Below the pieces are notes generated by a model. The model ran no database searches, was not told where the DNA came from, and saw only the letters and a program-made list of their open reading frames with translations. Positions 8,325-16,396 of a stretch of DNA of 41,378 bases are shown in pieces. The stretch's first letter is position 1, and each line of letters begins with the position of its first letter. This DNA is from an uncultured bacterium (lineage in GTDB: Bacteria > Patescibacteriota > Minisyncoccia > Phycocordibacterales > PALSA-1337): NCBI GenBank assembly GCA_903839725.1, contig CAIMDG010000002.1, forward strand, positions 199,739 through 241,116, given 5' to 3'. Both the position numbers and the translations under genes were made by a program.

Positions 8325-9404
8325 ATGAAAAAAATTACCTCGTATGTATTGATACTCGTAGTAGTTGCAGGTGGACTGTACGTACTTACAAATCAAAACA
8401 AAGAAAAAACTAACGCCGTACAAGTTGGGGTGATTATTCCCCTTTCAGAGAATGTAGCGGAGCTTGGTGAAAATGTAAGACGTGGAATAGATATGGCCGC
8501 TAAAAACATTGGCGACACGCACATCACATTTATGTATGAAGATGGTGGTATCGAACCAAAAAAAGCATTGTCTGCGTACCAGAAACTGACAAGCGTTAAT
8601 GATGTTCACATATTTATTGGACCTTTTGGTCCAGATCAGATCATGTCTATTGCTCCAATACTAAAACAAAATGAAATTATGCTCGGTATTACGCTCTGTG
8701 ATGATAGATTCCAAAAATATCCACAAATATTTTGTACGTACCCAAGCATCCCTGACCAGACAATGAGTGGAGTTAAATCGATAATGAGTCTCAACATTAA
8801 AAAACTAGGATTTATCACACAAAGTGGTGAACTTGGGGATTTAATAGAAAAAAATCTTAAAGAAAATCAAAATCCTGGAGGATATTCGTTGATTGCAAGT
8901 GATCGAATGAAACAGGGTGATAGAGATTTCAGAACAATCATTACAAAAATGAAAGCGGCCGGAGTTGACGGTATATATACTGCCTCATTGCCAGACGAAG
9001 GTTACATTATATTGAAACAACTCCGAAGTTTGGGTTATAACGGACCAATCTTATCGGTTTTTGATGCCACAGAAGAAAAATTGAAGGAGCTTGGCACGGT
9101 TGCTGAAGGAATTTATCTCCCTGGACACATTTCACCAGAATTTCAATCTGATTTCACCAAAGTCTATAAAGAAAAATATAGCAAAGAGCCTGATATGTAT
9201 GCTGCACTCGGTTATTCAATAGCAACTAATCTTATCAACGGATTACAATCAAACAACATGAAGATTGACGGACTAAAAGAAAAACTTATTGGGACAAAAA
9301 CTAATACAGCTATTATTGATTTCAAATACAAACAAGATCAAACTGTTTCTATTCCCGTTGAATCCCTTATATTCAAAGATGGAAAGATACAAGAAATAAA
9401 ATAA
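8325..9404 (+). CDS. Leu/Ile/Val-type periplasmic-binding-fold protein (SBP 1), membrane-anchored
   Basis: Extracytoplasmic solute-binding protein of the Peripla_BP_6/LivJ family, 359 aa. I chose the ATG at 8325 because it directly precedes a basic-plus-hydrophobic leader (MKKITSYVLILVVVAGGLYV); an upstream in-frame ATG at 8259 would add a hydrophilic tail. There is no lipobox cysteine, so the leader is likely an uncleaved anchor. Family features: VGVIIPLSENVAELG at the mature start, RRGIDMAAKNIG, a first-lobe loop IGPFGPDQ, and GPILSVFDA in lobe two. It is divergent from TrmB 1. No permease or ATPase is near, so it may feed a distant transporter or act as a receptor; the ligand cannot be read from sequence. 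Confidence 0.88.
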   Translation: MKKITSYVLILVVVAGGLYVLTNQNKEKTNAVQVGVIIPLSENVAELGENVRRGIDMAAKNIGDTHITFMYEDGGIEPKKALSAYQKLTSVNDVHIFIGPFGPDQIMSIAPILKQNEIMLGITLCDDRFQKYPQIFCTYPSIPDQTMSGVKSIMSLNIKKLGFITQSGELGDLIEKNLKENQNPGGYSLIASDRMKQGDRDFRTIITKMKAAGVDGIYTASLPDEGYIILKQLRSLGYNGPILSVFDATEEKLKELGTVAEGIYLPGHISPEFQSDFTKVYKEKYSKEPDMYAALGYSIATNLINGLQSNNMKIDGLKEKLIGTKTNTAIIDFKYKQDQTVSIPVESLIFKDGKIQEIK

Positions 9405-9464
9405 TTTACTAATAACATTCAAATATAGAAACAATACGACCACGACAAATAATATGAACATCTA

Positions 9465-9563
9465 TTGCATATACCCTTATTTATGCTATATTATTCTCGT
9501 TAGTCACTGTTCGCCCACCGGCGGACATTTTGCTTAAAAGCGCCTCAAACAAAGCCTTTTAGC
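9465..9563 (+). promoter_or_regulatory. nusA promoter and leader hairpin
   Basis: TTGCAT (9465-9470), 16-bp spacer, TATATT (9487-9492). The leader of about 100 bases contains a compact CCACCGGCGG stretch and a hairpin in which GCTTAAAAG (9532-9540) pairs, with one bulge, with CTTTTAGC (9556-9563). No T-run follows the hairpin. A role in autogenous control of nusA is possible but not shown. Confidence 0.45.
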
Positions 9564-9600
9564 AAGAAAATTTAATAACAACAGAATAACAATAAAATAT

Positions 9601-10767
9601 ATGTTTGACCTCAAAGTAATCAACTCAGTCGTCGATCAGCTCGAAGAAGAGCGCGGTATCCCCCGCGAAAAGACTCTCGAGGCTATCGCTATGTCACTTG
9701 CGACTGCATACAAGAAAGAATATGGCAAAAAAGGCCAGATCGTTCGCGCCTCATTCGACCAGAACAGTGGTGGAGTCGAATTTTGGCAAGTAAAAATCGT
9801 GGTTGATCGCAATCAAGTCATCATGGAAGGAGATGAAGAGCCTGAGGAAAACCTCAAGGATACTCATGTTGATGATATTAAGATTCGTTTCAACAACGAA
9901 CAACATATGCTCCTCGAAGACGCCAAGAAGATAAAGCGTGATGCTCAGATTGGTGATGAACTCGTATTCCCACTCGAACCAAAGGCTGATTTCGGTCGTA
10001 TTGCAGCACAAACAGCAAAGCAAATCATCATTCAGAAGATCCGTGAAGCTGAAAAAGTTTCAGTCATGGGTGAATATGGTGCCAAAGAAGGAGAAATTGT
10101 CGCAGGAACTGTCGAACGCGTTGAACGCGGTGTTGTATACATAGACATGGGTCGTGCAGTTGGTGTTATCCCTTATGAAGAACAGATTCCGAGCGAACGT
10201 TGGAAGACTGGTGACCGTATTCGCGCATATCTCTTTGCAGTTGAAGAGTCACCAAAGGGTATTGTCTTGAAACTTTCACGCTCACATCCAAAATTCCTCG
10301 CAAAATTGTTCGAGACAGAAGCTCCGGAGATCGCTTCAGGCACTGTTGAGATCAAGGCCATTGCTCGTGAAGCTGGTTCACGTTCAAAGATCGCTGTTGT
10401 ATCTCACGATGCACACATTGATCCGATTGGTTCTCTCGTTGGTCAGCGTGGTGTACGTGTTTCGACAGTTACCAGTGAACTTTCTGGTGAAAAGATCGAC
10501 ATCATCGAATGGAATGAAGATCCTGCACTCTTTATTGAAGAGTCACTCTCTCCTGCAGAAGTTATCAGTCTTGAATTATCAGAGAAAGATCATCGCGCAG
10601 TTGTTACTGTTACTGAAGATGAACAATCACTCGCTATCGGTAAAGGTGGTCAGAATGTTCGTCTTGCAGCAAAACTTACTGGTTGGAAAATAGATATCAA
10701 GTCAGCCGGAGAAAGTGAAGATGAATCAGATGAAGATGAGGAAGAGAAAGTTGAAGAAGCAAAATAA
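9601..10767 (+). CDS. nusA: Transcription termination/antitermination factor NusA
   Basis: RNA polymerase-associated factor controlling pausing, termination and antitermination. The domains appear in order: NusA N-terminal domain (residues 1-~130, beginning MFDLKVINSVVDQLEEERGI), S1 domain (~163-229, GEIVAGTVERVERGVVYIDM), KH1 (~230-305, with GSLVGQRGVRV) and KH2 (~306-370, with IGKGGQNVRLAAKLTGW). It ends in an acidic tail (ESEDESDEDEEEKVEE). It lacks the C-terminal acidic repeats of enterobacterial NusA, which is normal outside Proteobacteria. It is monocistronic here: it has its own promoter and a new promoter follows for the pyrophosphatase gene. The rimP, infB and rbfA neighbours usual elsewhere are absent. 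Confidence 0.97.
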   Translation: MFDLKVINSVVDQLEEERGIPREKTLEAIAMSLATAYKKEYGKKGQIVRASFDQNSGGVEFWQVKIVVDRNQVIMEGDEEPEENLKDTHVDDIKIRFNNEQHMLLEDAKKIKRDAQIGDELVFPLEPKADFGRIAAQTAKQIIIQKIREAEKVSVMGEYGAKEGEIVAGTVERVERGVVYIDMGRAVGVIPYEEQIPSERWKTGDRIRAYLFAVEESPKGIVLKLSRSHPKFLAKLFETEAPEIASGTVEIKAIAREAGSRSKIAVVSHDAHIDPIGSLVGQRGVRVSTVTSELSGEKIDIIEWNEDPALFIEESLSPAEVISLELSEKDHRAVVTVTEDEQSLAIGKGGQNVRLAAKLTGWKIDIKSAGESEDESDEDEEEKVEEAK

Positions 10768-10779
10768 AGGCTATTTATC

Positions 10780-10808
10780 TTGCTAATTTACCTTTTTTCT
10801 ACTATATT
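10780..10808 (+). promoter_or_regulatory. Promoter of pyrophosphatase gene
   Basis: TTGCTA (10780-10785), 17-bp spacer, TATATT (10803-10808), giving a leader of about 40 bases before the ATG at 10858. There is no hairpin terminator between nusA and this promoter. Confidence 0.55.
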
Positions 10809-10857
10809 AGTGCCACTGTATTAACAATATTATCAATCAATAATAAAAGTATATTAT

Positions 10858-12858
10858 ATGAATTCGTACGTTATATTCGCCCTTATTTCATCAGTTATCG
10901 CTATTGCCTACGGTGCATTCTTGATCTCATGGATCATGAAGAAACCTACCGGTAATGACAAAATGCGTGAGATTGCTGCAGCTATCCAAGCTGGTGCCAA
11001 AGCTTATTTGAATCGCCAATACAGAACTATCGGCATGATTGCTGTTGTTCTTTTTGTCATCCTTGGTTTTGCCTTGAATTGGACAACTGCTATCGGTTTC
11101 CTTATCGGTGCACTCCTTTCAGCTCTTGCAGGATACATCGGCATGAACGTTTCTGTTCGCAGTAACATTCGTACAGCAGAAGCAGCTCGCACAGGTCTTG
11201 CCGCAGCACTTGCTGTTGCATTCAATGGTGGTGCAGTTACTGGACTCCTCGTCGTCGGTCTTGCACTTCTCGGTGTTACTGGTTTCTTCGCTATCACACA
11301 CGATGTTACCTCACTCATTGGTCTTGCCTTCGGTGCAAGTTTGATTTCAGTATTCGCTCGTCTTGGTGGAGGTATCTTTACCAAAGCAGCTGACGTAGGT
11401 ACTGACCTCGTTGGAAAAGTTGAAGCTGGTATTCCTGAAGATGATCCACGTAACCCAGGTGTTATCGCTGACAACGTTGGAGATAACGTTGGTGACTGTG
11501 CAGGTATGGCCGCTGACCTCTTCGAAACATATGCAGTGACAACTATTGCTGCCATGATGCTCGGAGCTACTATATTCAAGGGATTCGAAGGTGCTTTGAT
11601 CTACCCTCTCGCTCTTGGAGGTGTTGCTGTCATCGCTTCTATCATCGGTACATGGTTCGTTCGCATGGGTAAGTCACAGAACATCATGGGTTCTATGTAC
11701 AAGGGTCTCGTAGTTGCAGGAATCATTGCTGCAATCGTATTCGAACCGATCACAAAATTACTTATGAAAGACAACGGTACAACATATGACTATTTGTCAA
11801 TATTCTACTGTACATTAGTAGGATTGGTTGTAACCGCTCTCCTTGTGTGGATCACTGAATACTTCACATCTACAGATTACAAGCCAGTACGTTCTATCGC
11901 ACAGGCTTCAGTTTCTGGACATGGAACAAATATCATTCAAGGTCTCGCAATCTCAATGAAATCAACAGCGGGCCCATTGCTCACTATCGTTGTTGGTATC
12001 TTGGTTGCATATCATTTTGCAGGACTCTACGGTATCGCTATTGCAGCAATGAGTATGCTCTCTATGGCAGGTATCGTTGTTGCTATCGACGCATATGGCC
12101 CTATCACAGACAATGCTGGTGGTATCGCTGAAATGTCACACCTTCCAAAGGAAGTTCGTGATGTTACTGATCCATTGGATGCTGTTGGAAACACTACAAA
12201 GGCTGTTACCAAGGGTTACGCTATCGGTTCAGCAGGTCTCGCAGCACTCGTACTCTTTGCTTCATATACCGAAGCTACCGGTGGTCTTTCATTCAATTTG
12301 AGTGATCCAAAGGTTATCGTTGGTCTCTTCATCGGAGGTCTTCTCCCTTACTACTTTGCAGCTCTCTCTATGGAAGCTGTTGGTAAGGCTGCAGGAAAAG
12401 TTGTTGAAGAAGTTCGCCGCCAATTCAAGGAAATTCCAGGAATTATGGCAGGAACAGCAAAGCCTGATTACGCTCGCGCAGTCGACATTGTGACAAGTGC
12501 AGCAATCAAAGAAATGATTATCCCTGCTCTTATCCCTGTTCTTGCTCCTATTGTCGTTGGTCTCATACTCGGACCGATCGCTCTTGGTGGACTCCTCGTT
12601 GGTTCTATCATCACTGGTCTCTTCGTTGCAGTTTCTATGACTTCAGGTGGAGGTGCATGGGACAATGCAAAGAAATATATTGAGCTTGGTAATTTCGGTG
12701 GCAAAGGTTCTGATGCTCACAAGGCAGCAGTTACTGGTGACACTGTTGGTGATCCTTACAAGGACACAGCTGGTCCTGCTATCAACCCAATGATTAAGAT
12801 TTTGAACATTGTCGCATTGCTCATCGTCGGATTCGTCATGACACACCACCTCTGGTAA
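10858..12858 (+). CDS. hppA: Membrane-bound proton-translocating pyrophosphatase, K+-independent type
   Basis: Integral-membrane pump that couples pyrophosphate hydrolysis to ion export. At 666 residues with about 16 hydrophobic helices it is typical. The substrate-site signatures are present: [20 protein letters not shown] followed by [20 protein letters not shown], then [17 protein letters not shown], and near the C-terminus [12 protein letters not shown] and [18 protein letters not shown]. The potassium-determining segment reads [10 protein letters not shown], with Lys448 and Thr451. In this family Lys in place of Ala at that position marks K+-independent, H+-pumping enzymes, whereas K+-dependent forms read GNTTAA. 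It would allow PMF generation from biosynthetic pyrophosphate. It is flanked by its own promoter and a strong terminator. Confidence 0.97.
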   Translation: MNSYVIFALISSVIAIAYGAFLISWIMKKPTGNDKMREIAAAIQAGAKAYLNRQYRTIGMIAVVLFVILGFALNWTTAIGFLIGALLSALAGYIGMNVSVRSNIRTAEAARTGLAAALAVAFNGGAVTGLLVVGLALLGVTGFFAITHDVTSLIGLAFGASLISVFARLGGGIFTKAADVGTDLVGKVEAGIPEDDPRNPGVIADNVGDNVGDCAGMAADLFETYAVTTIAAMMLGATIFKGFEGALIYPLALGGVAVIASIIGTWFVRMGKSQNIMGSMYKGLVVAGIIAAIVFEPITKLLMKDNGTTYDYLSIFYCTLVGLVVTALLVWITEYFTSTDYKPVRSIAQASVSGHGTNIIQGLAISMKSTAGPLLTIVVGILVAYHFAGLYGIAIAAMSMLSMAGIVVAIDAYGPITDNAGGIAEMSHLPKEVRDVTDPLDAVGNTTKAVTKGYAIGSAGLAALVLFASYTEATGGLSFNLSDPKVIVGLFIGGLLPYYFAALSMEAVGKAAGKVVEEVRRQFKEIPGIMAGTAKPDYARAVDIVTSAAIKEMIIPALIPVLAPIVVGLILGPIALGGLLVGSIITGLFVAVSMTSGGGAWDNAKKYIELGNFGGKGSDAHKAAVTGDTVGDPYKDTAGPAINPMIKILNIVALLIVGFVMTHHLW

Positions 12859-12860
12859 TC

Positions 12861-12956
12861 GACAAGGCCTACCCTTGAACGAACCAAGTGAACAAAAAAT
12901 GGCTCAACGTGAGCCATTTTTTGTTTGGACTCATTCTGACAAGGTCTACCCTTGTC
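12861..12956. repeat. Two copies of a GACAAGG...CCTTGTC palindrome around a terminator
   Basis: GACAAGGCCTACCCTTGAA (12861-12879, degenerate) and GACAAGGTCTACCCTTGTC (12938-12956, perfect 7-5-7) lie on either side of the pyrophosphatase terminator. The second is followed by TTTTT. The same 19-mer forms the inner stem of the trigger factor terminator at 17510-17528. Confidence 0.6.
12893..12923. terminator. Bidirectional intrinsic terminator after hppA
   Basis: TGGCTCA-acg-TGAGCCA stem flanked by A6 on the left and T6 on the right (12893-12923), a perfect hairpin that can act on either strand. Confidence 0.85.
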
Positions 12957-13050
12957 TTTTTCTACACAAAGAGTAGTATCGTGAATGGCACTGCACCATC
13001 AAAATGCAGAAACAAAAGGGGTCTAACCCCACAGAAAGGTATGGAAGCAT

Positions 13051-13431
13051 ATGGCGAAAATCACAATAGATAGAGGGAGTGGCAAAGGCAAATTGAGTAA
13101 CGAGGTCGTCCGGTCAATTGACGACGGGATCACCGCGGTGCTTGAAAAGCTCGGCGACGATGAACAAATAGTCAAAGTCATTACTATTCAACAGTGGGCA
13201 TACAAGGGAAGTAAGGAGTATCTCAAAATCAAAATCGTCCTTACGGATCCAGCTCTTGGCCTCGGAAAACCAGTTGAATTCGAGGATGAGTTCTTTCTTG
13301 AAAAAGACACCACCACTTACGTCTTTGAGCAGATCATGCTCAAAATCACCCACATGGGAGGATTGCGCGAAGGTCAGTATCGTCGCCAGGCAGAATACTG
13401 GAATCGCGTTATGCAGGAATTCAAAAAATAA
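13051..13431 (+). CDS. Conserved-looking hypothetical protein, 126 aa
   Basis: Not recognised. A soluble mixed alpha/beta protein beginning MAKITIDRGSGKGKLSNEVV, with no signal or membrane segment, acidic in the middle (EFEDEFFLEKDTTTYVFE) and with a basic-aromatic C-terminal helix (EGQYRRQAEYWNRVMQEFKK). The ATG at 13051 has AGAAAGG about 12 bases upstream and is followed by an uninterrupted frame ending at a terminator. Codon use resembles the neighbouring housekeeping genes. A small perfect palindrome, GGGG-TCTAA-CCCC (13018-13030), lies in its leader. Cytoplasmic location is inferred; function is unknown. Confidence 0.75.
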   Translation: MAKITIDRGSGKGKLSNEVVRSIDDGITAVLEKLGDDEQIVKVITIQQWAYKGSKEYLKIKIVLTDPALGLGKPVEFEDEFFLEKDTTTYVFEQIMLKITHMGGLREGQYRRQAEYWNRVMQEFKK

Positions 13432-13452
13432 CAGTGTCTATAATCTTCACAA

Positions 13453-13475
13453 ACCCGCTCAACCGAGCGGGTTTT
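13453..13475 (+). terminator. Intrinsic terminator
   Basis: ACCCGCTC (13453-13460), loop AACC, GAGCGGGT (13465-13472), then TTT, directly after the 126-aa gene. Confidence 0.8.
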
Positions 13476-13504
13476 ACTCTACATTATTGAGCATGTATTC
13501 ATGG

Positions 13505-13534
13505 TATACTGCTTGTCTGACACGATACGTGTCA
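13505..13534 (+). promoter_or_regulatory. Extended -10 promoter with TrmB-type palindrome at the start site
   Basis: TGGTATACT provides an extended -10 (TATACT 13505-13510) with a weak -35. Immediately downstream, at the expected transcription start, lies the perfect 17-bp palindrome TGACACGATACGTGTCA (13518-13534). Read as TGACAC-N5-GTGTCA it has the same 6-5-6 geometry and TG...CA ends as the operators at the TrmB genes, so a TrmB-family protein may control this operon (inference). Confidence 0.55.
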
Positions 13535-13559
13535 TCACTTACGAAACTAATACATTACA

Positions 13560-14441
13560 ATGAAAAAACACTATATATACATAGCCTTAGCGCTCATTCT
13601 TGTACTTCCAGGTGCAATACATGCGCAAGAAAATGAGGCTTCATCGACTCAAACTGAACCTTCAACAGTGGGACAACCTCCAGTGGCACCAGTGGGTCAA
13701 GTATTACCACGAATGCTCCGTGAGAAACTTGGAGGAAATATTGGACAAAATGAAAATGTGAGAAATCAGCGATTGGAAAATCGTGGAGGAATAGGTTCGA
13801 GCACTCGACCATTTCCTGATATGAAAGATGCCTCAAATACTCCAGATGGCCGTGAATTTCGTGGACCAGGTGATGATAAAACTTTTAGAGATGAACGTGC
13901 TTCAAGTACCCGAAGTGATCGTCGTGAACAAATTCAAGATATTCGCCAACAAGGTCGTGAAGACATGAGAAATGCGTCTTCATCACAAGATCGCAAGGAT
14001 ATCAGAAAAGAAATTCGCAAGGATGAATTTGCTGTACGTAAGGAAGCTCTTTCAAAACAGCTCGACATTGCAATACAAAATCTCAAACAAATCCGTGAAC
14101 GTGTAAACTCTCGTATTACAAAATCAGAACAGGATGGACGTGATATGAATCAGGCAAAGAGCCTTCTTGTGGTTGCTGATACAAAGATAGCAACAGCCGA
14201 ACAAGCTCTCGCTACATTCAAGGCCTACACACCAACAGCTTCATCGACAGCGACTACAACTGTAGAAATGGTTCGACCTCGTGAAATAGCTGACGCTGCA
14301 ATCAAAGCAAATAAAGCCGCTCATGATGCCCTCGTAGATGTTGTTCGTGCGATCGCTCATGCAATGGGACTTGATTTCGGTGACAAAGAAACAGCAACGA
14401 GCACTTCGAGTACTTCTCCACAAGGAGCACAAAATCAATAA
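13560..14441 (+). CDS. Secreted, highly charged helical protein of unknown function, 293 aa
   Basis: A cleavable signal peptide (MKKHYIYIALALILVLPGAIHAQ, cleavage after AHA/Q likely at residue ~22) directs export. A low-complexity segment rich in Ser, Thr, Pro, Asn and Arg (~25-120) is followed by a strongly charged helical region (RREQIQDIRQQGREDMRN, KDIRKEIRKDEFAVRKEA) and a predicted coiled coil near 160-215 (LDIAIQNLKQIRERVNSRI). The C-terminus is rich in Ser/Thr. Proteins of this type are frequent in CPR genomes but have no assigned function that I recognise. It is followed 21 bases later by a small membrane protein, probably in one operon that ends at the terminator at 14742. The promoter carries a TrmB-like palindrome. 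Confidence 0.8.
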   Translation: MKKHYIYIALALILVLPGAIHAQENEASSTQTEPSTVGQPPVAPVGQVLPRMLREKLGGNIGQNENVRNQRLENRGGIGSSTRPFPDMKDASNTPDGREFRGPGDDKTFRDERASSTRSDRREQIQDIRQQGREDMRNASSSQDRKDIRKEIRKDEFAVRKEALSKQLDIAIQNLKQIRERVNSRITKSEQDGRDMNQAKSLLVVADTKIATAEQALATFKAYTPTASSTATTTVEMVRPREIADAAIKANKAAHDALVDVVRAIAHAMGLDFGDKETATSTSSTSPQGAQNQ

Positions 14442-14462
14442 TACTGTATAATATAAACACAC

Positions 14463-14723
14463 ATGGATACAACACAAACACAATCAGAGAATGGTCATAA
14501 GAAAGTAGGTCCCATCATTGCGACCCTTGTTATCGTACTCATCCTGATCATTGGTGCTTTGTATATATTTGCTTCACGTATGAATCAGCAAGTACTTCCA
14601 AGTGACACAACCACAGAAACAACAACTACAGTAAAGACCGTTACCAATACAGCTGATGATGTAAATTCATTGCAAAATGACCTCAACTCATCTTCAAATG
14701 GGTTGAATAGTCAGAGTTTCTAA
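14463..14723 (+). CDS. Single-pass membrane protein, 86 aa, unknown function
   Basis: A short hydrophilic N-terminus (MDTTQTQSENGHKKVG), one strongly hydrophobic helix (PIIATLVIVLILIIGALYIFA, residues ~17-37), then a Thr/Ser/Asn-rich tail (TETTTTVKTVTNTADDVNSL) likely outside the membrane. The topology is type II or N-in by the positive-inside rule (HKK before the helix). It is downstream of the secreted charged protein and shares its terminator. The function is unknown. Confidence 0.7.
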   Translation: MDTTQTQSENGHKKVGPIIATLVIVLILIIGALYIFASRMNQQVLPSDTTTETTTTVKTVTNTADDVNSLQNDLNSSSNGLNSQSF

Positions 14724-14741
14724 TAAATACTACGCAAAAAT

Positions 14742-14771
14742 AAAAAACACCGGAACACTCCGGTGTTTTTT
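14742..14771. terminator. Shared convergent terminator
   Basis: ACACCGGA (14747-14754), loop ACAC, TCCGGTGT (14759-14766), with A6 on the left and T5 on the right. It serves the plus-strand operon and the convergent orphan TrmB gene, whose stop codon overlaps the hairpin edge. Confidence 0.88.
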
Positions 14772-15519
14772 ATTTTTCGCAGAAGTTCCACAACATCTCA
14801 AATAAATTTTTCTGCAGACTTATTACTGATCGACTCTCTATTACTATCGTAACAGCCACATTATCAAGTTGATGCATAATAATTTTATTTTTCGTAATAA
14901 TTACATTTGAATCAATAATGTAATTCTTCGGTAAGATCCTTACTTTTTCTTTAAAATTATCTTGAAACCTCAAGTAATCCTCCGCTGTCTGTGAGTTGCT
15001 CAATAATAGTCTTACTTCAAGATCAATTTTTAAGCGCTTCTTGATAAAGCCTTTGAAATAATCCTTTGCATGCAAATCCCATCTTTCCGGATCACCTATG
15101 ACTAAATATTCATCATGATTTCTCAGTTCAGTAAGCAATTCATCATAAACTGATTTCATTGCATCGACTCCTTCATAGGTCTTTATGAGAATATCCTTAC
15201 CTTCAAGACTATACATCGACTTCAATGCCGGCAATATACTCAATAAATCTTCTTGTTTTCTATTTATAATAGTAGCAAGTCGAGTTGGATTTTCGGCAAC
15301 GTACACTTTTTTAAATCCTTTATTTTTTATTGTTACCAAGCCCAGATTTCGAAGATTTTCTATTATCGGATATATTGTTGATCTTTTAACTCCTGATGCA
15401 TGAGATATTTTCATAACCGTCGTTTCACCCAATGAAAGCATAGCTAAATATACACTAGTCTCTATCTTACTGAGACCTATTTCCATTAGCTTATTAGTTA
15501 GTTCTATATTTTGAGCCAT
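14770..15519 (-). CDS. TrmB-family transcriptional regulator, orphan (no adjacent SBP)
   Basis: Winged helix-turn-helix protein of 249 residues. The N-terminal DNA-binding domain (~8-75) contains LSKIETSVYLAMLSL, VMKISHASGVKRSTIYPIIENL and the wing NKGFKKVYVA. The rest is the TrmB C-terminal domain (VYDELLTELRNHDEYLVIGDP, LKIDLEVRLLLSN, DSNVIITKNKIIMHQL), which in the family binds small effectors. It is the only one of the five TrmB paralogues here without an adjacent divergent SBP. A perfect TGTCTA-N5-TAGACA palindrome lies eight bases upstream of its ATG, suggesting autorepression. Possible other targets are the operon at 13560 (palindrome in its promoter) or the small gene at 15677. Confidence 0.87.
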   Translation of the reverse strand: MAQNIELTNKLMEIGLSKIETSVYLAMLSLGETTVMKISHASGVKRSTIYPIIENLRNLGLVTIKNKGFKKVYVAENPTRLATIINRKQEDLLSILPALKSMYSLEGKDILIKTYEGVDAMKSVYDELLTELRNHDEYLVIGDPERWDLHAKDYFKGFIKKRLKIDLEVRLLLSNSQTAEDYLRFQDNFKEKVRILPKNYIIDSNVIITKNKIIMHQLDNVAVTIVIESRSVISLQKNLFEMLWNFCEK

Positions 15520-15526
15520 ATAATTG

Positions 15527-15608
15527 TGTCTATTTTTTAGACAAGACTAATACATATATATTAAGACTTATTTTACAAAAAATCAATATATGTCTAACAA
15601 ATGTGACA
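15527..15608 (-). promoter_or_regulatory. Orphan TrmB promoter with two palindromic sites
   Basis: On the minus strand, -35 TTGATT (15581-15586), 17-bp spacer, -10 TAATAT (15558-15563). Downstream of the start lies the perfect 6-5-6 palindrome TGTCTA-TTTTT-TAGACA (15527-15543). Upstream of the -35 lies a related imperfect site, TGTCTAACAAATGTGACA (15591-15608). Sites on both sides of a promoter suggest autorepression, possibly with looping. Confidence 0.6.
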
Positions 15609-15676
15609 GATATTGATATTCGAGTCATTATTTGAAGCGAACCATTAGCAACTTAACAAACAAATAAAAAATACTT

Positions 15677-15937
15677 ATGGCGAAAATACCTCGTTGGACA
15701 AACGTATTACATGTAAGAGTTCGAACAGCAGAGAGTCTTGAGATCGAAAAAAGGCGTAAACTCATTGTCAAAGCAAGACAAAAGCGGGCAATTAAGAAAT
15801 TGTGCGAAGAGTTTGAGATTGAACCAGTGAGTCTAAAGGGAATTAAAGATGACATTGCCTTCAAACGGGAACGCTACTACGCCTCAAACGCAGGAAGAGT
15901 AGAGGGTAGGGCTTATGAACTTGGTATATTTAAGTGA
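15677..15937 (+). CDS. Small basic protein, 86 aa, unknown function
   Basis: Not recognised. Very basic and helical (RTAESLEIEKRRKLIVKA, RQKRAIKKLCEEFEI), with a C-terminal segment ending GRVEGRAYELGIFK. No signal or membrane segment. A basic charge pattern of this kind suggests nucleic acid binding (inference only). The ATG at 15677 has no strong ribosome site. It is followed by a second small charged gene on the same strand about 100 bases later, and the two may form a unit ending at the terminator at 16323. It is divergent from the orphan TrmB gene and separated from it by the two palindromes, so it could be under that regulator. Confidence 0.6.
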   Translation: MAKIPRWTNVLHVRVRTAESLEIEKRRKLIVKARQKRAIKKLCEEFEIEPVSLKGIKDDIAFKRERYYASNAGRVEGRAYELGIFK

Positions 15938-16040
15938 CTCTATCAGAATTCACGGAAATATGTCCTGAAAAGTAAACTGATATAGTAGAACCCCGAGCTA
16001 GTAACCTAAAAACCAATATATTTGCAAATAAGGAAAAAAT

Positions 16041-16319
16041 ATGCGTACAAAATCGAGAAAAACTACCAAAACTGTAACTGTCCTTGGTATAAAATTAGTA
16101 AGTGCAGAAGAATTAAAGAGGAGGGTCAAAAGGAATAAGCTTAAGCAAAAATTAAGGCAAGCAGAAGCAAAGAGACGTCAAGAAAACGAAGAGGAATGGA
16201 AAAGGGAGAGGGATGCCTGGCATGAACGACAACTAGATGCCTACCATAGATATGGACACCTTCGCCCTGAAGATCGTCCATCGTGGTTTCGGGAATATGA
16301 CGTCACTCGAATGTATTAA
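16041..16319 (+). CDS. Small charged helical protein, 92 aa, unknown function
   Basis: Not recognised. It begins MRTKSRKTTKTVTVLGIKLV, then a long Lys/Arg/Glu/Gln-rich helix (residues ~27-62, ELKRRVKRNKLKQKLRQAEA and following EEWKRERDAWHERQ), ending in an aromatic, proline-containing tail (HLRPEDRPSWFREYD). AAGGA lies about eight bases before the ATG, a reasonable ribosome site. A strong terminator follows the stop within a few bases, which supports a real transcription unit. The lone long helix could be a coiled coil or RNA-binding arm; nothing more can be said. Confidence 0.62.
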   Translation: MRTKSRKTTKTVTVLGIKLVSAEELKRRVKRNKLKQKLRQAEAKRRQENEEEWKRERDAWHERQLDAYHRYGHLRPEDRPSWFREYDVTRMY

Positions 16320-16322
16320 CAC

Positions 16323-16359
16323 AAGGGCTTACGTTTCAAAATACGTAAGCCCTTTTTTT
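16323..16359 (+). terminator. Strong intrinsic terminator
   Basis: AAGGGCTTACGT (16323-16334), loop TTCAAAAT, ACGTAAGCCCTT (16343-16354), followed by a T-run: a perfect 12-bp stem. Confidence 0.9.
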
Positions 16360-16396
16360 CTTGCTCCATTTCCCCTCTTCATGTACACTCTCTTTC

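Noticed and set aside
11004-11579. 191-residue minus-strand frame inside the pyrophosphatase gene
   Set aside because: It is antisense to a highly conserved coding region and has a skewed Ala/Pro/Arg/Ser composition typical of a shadow frame.
12888-13073. 61-residue frame over the pyrophosphatase terminator
   Set aside because: It runs through the terminator hairpin and the palindromic repeat and has no coding features.
16361-16396. Upstream in-frame ATG of trigger factor
   Set aside because: It adds a 12-residue hydrophobic extension not expected in the family and starts two bases after the preceding terminator's T-run.
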